Of a stretch of 64,000 bases of DNA, positions 61,645-64,000 are shown piece after piece. The position numbers were made by a program, and so were the translations under genes. Under the pieces are notes generated by a model that was not told the origin of the DNA, ran no database searches, and saw only the letters and a list, made by a program, of their open reading frames with translations. The DNA is from Flavobacterium tagetis. Its GTDB lineage: Bacteria; Bacteroidota; Bacteroidia; Flavobacteriales; Flavobacteriaceae. The stretch's first letter is position 1. Every line of letters starts with the position of its first letter. Location of the stretch: positions 248,001-312,000 of the forward strand of contig NZ_JAERSF010000001.1 of NCBI RefSeq assembly GCF_016735615.1. The letters run 5' to 3'.

Positions 61645-62219
61645 TGGCATTAATTCTCGAAAATATTGCCAAACACGTTTCTCTGACACCAGAAGAACAG
61701 GCACTTTTTTTATCTAAACTAGAAACCAACACTTACAAAGCCAAAACGGTTTTACTAAATGCTGGCGAAGTCTGCAAGCATTCTTATTTTGTAAACTCTG
61801 GAATCTTAAGAAGTTTCAACATCAACGATAATATTGTAGAACACGTTCTTTCTTTCGCTTGCGAAGGTTGGTGGATGAGCGATATGTACAGTTATTTTTC
61901 ACAAAAACCAGGGCAGCTTTTTATTGAGGTTTTAGAAGAAGCTGAAGTGGTTTCGTTATCCAAAGAAAATCAAGAACAATTGTATCTTGAAATTCCAAAG
62001 CTAGAACGTTTTTTTAGAATTCTGATTGAAAACTCTTTAGTTGCAAATCAACAAAGATTAATGGATAACTTGAGTTTGCCTGCAGAAGAACGTTTCGAAA
62101 AATTCACCAAAAAATATGGAACATTAGTTCACAAAGTTCCTCAAAAGCAAATCGCTTCATTTATTGGCGTAACACCAGAATTTTTCAGCAAAATGAAAGC
62201 ACGGCTTTTGAAAAAATAA
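61644..62219 (+). CDS. Crp/Fnr family transcriptional regulator
   Basis: 191 residues: cyclic-nucleotide-binding-like beta-roll (about 20-120, AGEVCKHSYFVNSGILRSFN), dimerisation helix and a short helix-turn-helix (KQIASFIGVTPEFFSKMKAR). No Cys cluster for an FeS centre as in Fnr; the phosphate-binding cassette for cAMP is not conserved, so the effector is unknown. Translationally coupled to the DUF6370 gene, which hints that the small secreted protein and the regulator belong together. Confidence 0.9.
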   Translation: MALILENIAKHVSLTPEEQALFLSKLETNTYKAKTVLLNAGEVCKHSYFVNSGILRSFNINDNIVEHVLSFACEGWWMSDMYSYFSQKPGQLFIEVLEEAEVVSLSKENQEQLYLEIPKLERFFRILIENSLVANQQRLMDNLSLPAEERFEKFTKKYGTLVHKVPQKQIASFIGVTPEFFSKMKARLLKK

Positions 62220-62221
62220 AA

Positions 62222-62318
62222 TTAAACCATTAAGACATTAAGATTCATTAAGCTAGACTTAATCTTTCTTATTTTTTAAGAATATAAAGCTTAACTTTCT
62301 TAATATCTTAATGGTTAA
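62222..62318. repeat. CCATTAAGA inverted repeat between crp-like gene and aceA
   Basis: Left TTAAACCATTAAGACATTAA (continuing AGATTCATTAAGCT) and right AGCTTAACTTTCTTAATATC (continuing TTAATGGTTAA) pair over most of 30 bp. Fills the gap between convergent genes and may terminate both. Confidence 0.7.
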
Positions 62319-62326
62319 AAAAAGAA

Positions 62327-63607
62327 TTAAAATTGCTCAACCTCTGTAGAGTGTTCCATCGCGGTTATTGCTGATTTTCCTAACATTACCGTGTTCTGAA
62401 CAGCATCGAAATAAGAAGTTCCTACGAAAGCCTGATGTTTTACGGCTCTGAATCCAGTTTTTTGTAAAGCGAATTCGCGTTCCTGCAATTCAGAATACCC
62501 GGCCATTCCACGTTCTTTGTAGGCTTTTGACAATTCAAACATACTTGTATTTAAAGCATGGAAACCTGCTAAAGTGATGAATTGGAAAGCATATCCCATT
62601 TCAGCTAAATCTTCTCTAAATGTTTCCATTTCAGCAACTGATAATTTCGCTGCCCAGTTAAAAGAAGGTGAACAATTGTACGCCAGCATTTTATCTGGGA
62701 ATTCTTTCTTCATTGCTTTCGCAAATTTTCTAGCGTAATCTAAATCAGGATTACTGGTTTCCATCCAAATTAGATCAGCATATGGCGCGTAGCTTAAACC
62801 TCTCGCAATTCCCTGATCGATTCCGTTTTTTACATAAAAGAAACCTTCAGCAGTTTTTTCTCCAGTTAAAAATTTTCTGTCTCTTGGGTCAGCATCACTC
62901 GTTAATAAATTAGCTGCATCGGCATCTGTTCTGGCAACAATTAAAGTTGAAACTCCCATAACATCTGAAGCCAAACGAGCAGCAATTAATTTATTAATCG
63001 CTTCTTGAGTAGGAACCAAAACTTTCCCGCCCAAGTGTCCGCATTTTTTAGCAGAACTTAATTGATCTTCAAAATGAACTCCAGAAGCTCCAGCTTCAAT
63101 CATCGATTTCATTAATTCGAAAGCATTTAAATTTCCTCCAAAACCAGCTTCGGCATCGGCTACAATCGGAACCAAATAATCCTTTTTATCTTCAATTTTA
63201 TTTACAATCTGAATTTGATCGGCACGCAATAAAGCGTTATTAATCTTTTTTACCACCATCGGAACGCTGTTTACAGGGTAAAGTGATTGATCAGGATACA
63301 TTTCTCCTGCCAGATTTGCATCGGCAGCAACCTGCCATCCGCTTAAGTAAATCGCTTCTAAACCTGCATCGACTTCCTGAATCGCCTGATTTCCAGTCAA
63401 CGCTCCCAAACCTGCAACATAATCCTGACTTTTTAACTTTCTCCATAATTTCTCAGCTCCCATTTTTGCAATAGAATGCTCAATTTTATAAGACCCTTGA
63501 AGCGTTACTACTTCACTTGCAGTGTAAGGACGTTCAACGCCTTTCCATCTTGGGTTCGTAATCCAATCGTTAATCAATTCCTGAATTCTGTCTTCTGTTG
63601 TTTTCAT
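62327..63607 (-). CDS. aceA: AceA, isocitrate lyase
   Basis: 426 residues. The active-site motif KKCGH is at residues 187-191 (Cys189), and [17 protein letters not shown] [18 protein letters not shown] and HFEDQLSS segments fit isocitrate lyase. It splits isocitrate into succinate and glyoxylate, the first step of the glyoxylate shunt, and lies directly downstream of the malate synthase gene on the same strand (122-bp gap). Allows growth on acetate or fatty acids. Confidence 0.96.
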   Translation of the reverse strand: MKTTEDRIQELINDWITNPRWKGVERPYTASEVVTLQGSYKIEHSIAKMGAEKLWRKLKSQDYVAGLGALTGNQAIQEVDAGLEAIYLSGWQVAADANLAGEMYPDQSLYPVNSVPMVVKKINNALLRADQIQIVNKIEDKKDYLVPIVADAEAGFGGNLNAFELMKSMIEAGASGVHFEDQLSSAKKCGHLGGKVLVPTQEAINKLIAARLASDVMGVSTLIVARTDADAANLLTSDADPRDRKFLTGEKTAEGFFYVKNGIDQGIARGLSYAPYADLIWMETSNPDLDYARKFAKAMKKEFPDKMLAYNCSPSFNWAAKLSVAEMETFREDLAEMGYAFQFITLAGFHALNTSMFELSKAYKERGMAGYSELQEREFALQKTGFRAVKHQAFVGTSYFDAVQNTVMLGKSAITAMEHSTEVEQF

Positions 63608-63669
63608 AATATAGTTTAGTTAAAGTGGTTCGTTAATATAGTATTCAGTTTTTATCTTCCTGATCTCCT

Positions 63670-63703
63670 AAATCTGCGGGAGAAATTATTCGCTCGCAGA
63701 TTT
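63670..63703. repeat. AAATCTGCG hairpin between aceB and aceA
   Basis: AAATCTGCGGGAG and CTCGCAGATTT pair with one bulge over 11 bp. It lies in the aceB-aceA gap and could attenuate transcription into aceA, or be another dispersed repeat. Confidence 0.5.
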
Positions 63704-63729
63704 GGCAAATTGAGCAGATATTAAAAGTT

Positions 63730-64000
63730 TTATAAATATTTATAGCACGGAATCGTTAGGAAATCCACAAAATGCAGGTTTACAACTAATCTTTCTAGCA
63801 ATTTTTCAGCTAATGGAAACTGCTGTTTTTCGTGATTTTCTTCTCCTACTTCTTCTTTGAGTTTTCTAAATTCATCTAAAGCCAATTCGTGATAATAAGC
63901 CAAATCTAATTTTCGGCCATTATCCAAAATCACTTTATTTTGAAGCCATTGCCACAATTGCGATCTCGAAATTTCGGCAGTTGCAGCATCTTCCATCAAA
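63730..64000 (-). CDS. aceB: Malate synthase A, C-terminal fragment (cut by window edge)
   Basis: About 90 C-terminal residues. MMEDAATAEISRSQLWQWLQ, then LAEKLLERLVV and FVDFLTIPCYKYL, is the C-terminal plug and end of malate synthase A (isoform A typically ends near here). It condenses glyoxylate with acetyl-CoA to malate. The rest of the gene continues beyond position 64000. It precedes aceA in transcription, so the two glyoxylate-shunt genes form an operon. Confidence 0.92.
   Translation of the reverse strand, partial: LMEDAATAEISRSQLWQWLQNKVILDNGRKLDLAYYHELALDEFRKLKEEVGEENHEKQQFPLAEKLLERLVVNLHFVDFLTIPCYKYL

Overview
This window is a chromosomal segment of a Flavobacterium, probably close to the F. 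johnsoniae group. It is AT-rich, carries the gliding genes gldB and gldC, a type IX secretion plug protein and Bacteroidetes-type promoters (TAnnTTTG at -7), and has many flavobacterial intergenic palindromes. I see no prophage, insertion sequence, integron, CRISPR array or rRNA. Almost every gene looks chromosomal and housekeeping or lineage-typical.

Layout. 1-9.9 kb: division and cell wall (dcw) cluster on the minus strand, read mraZ-rsmH-ftsL-ftsI-murE-mraY-murD-(four-helix-bundle gene)-ftsW-murG, with an array of MraZ-box-like repeats upstream of mraZ. 10-15.4 kb: alpha/beta hydrolase, engB GTPase, a membrane protein, gldC/gldB, nadE and an orphan LuxR-type response regulator. 15.4-24 kb: dnaG, an ECF sigma / anti-sigma-like / outer-membrane protein operon, a polyprenyl synthase, a lipoprotein and rlmN. 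24-28.4 kb: a YceI locus (three YceI-type proteins and a putative barrel protein) and an amphipathic-repeat lipoprotein. 28.4-36.2 kb: O-methyltransferase, PhyH-like oxygenase, PAP2 phosphatase, TatA, M1 metallopeptidase, and a four-gene operon containing three paralogous or related secreted proteins. 36.3-42.3 kb: dipeptidase E, two tandem tRNA-Gly genes, a GNAT acetyltransferase, two convergent L,D-transpeptidases and gpmI. 42.5-57.9 kb: DUF445, map, methyltransferase, SNF2 helicase, T9SS plug protein, apaG, pruA, an unknown protein, rsmG, desaturase, aminotransferase, DUF2383 and a small barrel protein. 58-64 kb: U32 protein, a purT-DUF6370-Crp/Fnr operon, and the glyoxylate shunt pair aceA and aceB (aceB cut by the window end).

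Functionally, cell-envelope biology dominates: peptidoglycan precursor synthesis (murE carries the meso-DAP signature DNPR), septal transpeptidation, alternative 3-3 cross-linking by L,D-transpeptidases, outer-membrane and periplasmic proteins, gliding/T9SS and an envelope-type sigma factor.

I do not see one clearly novel system. The best candidates for undescribed biology are: the operon of barrel-less proteins that combine a CarboxypepD_reg-like domain with a SusC-like LxEVVV motif next to an M1 peptidase; the YceI-barrel locus with a shared palindromic operator; the ECF sigma operon ending in an unusual multidomain outer-membrane protein; the DnaG primase lacking all four zinc ligands; and several families of intergenic palindromes.
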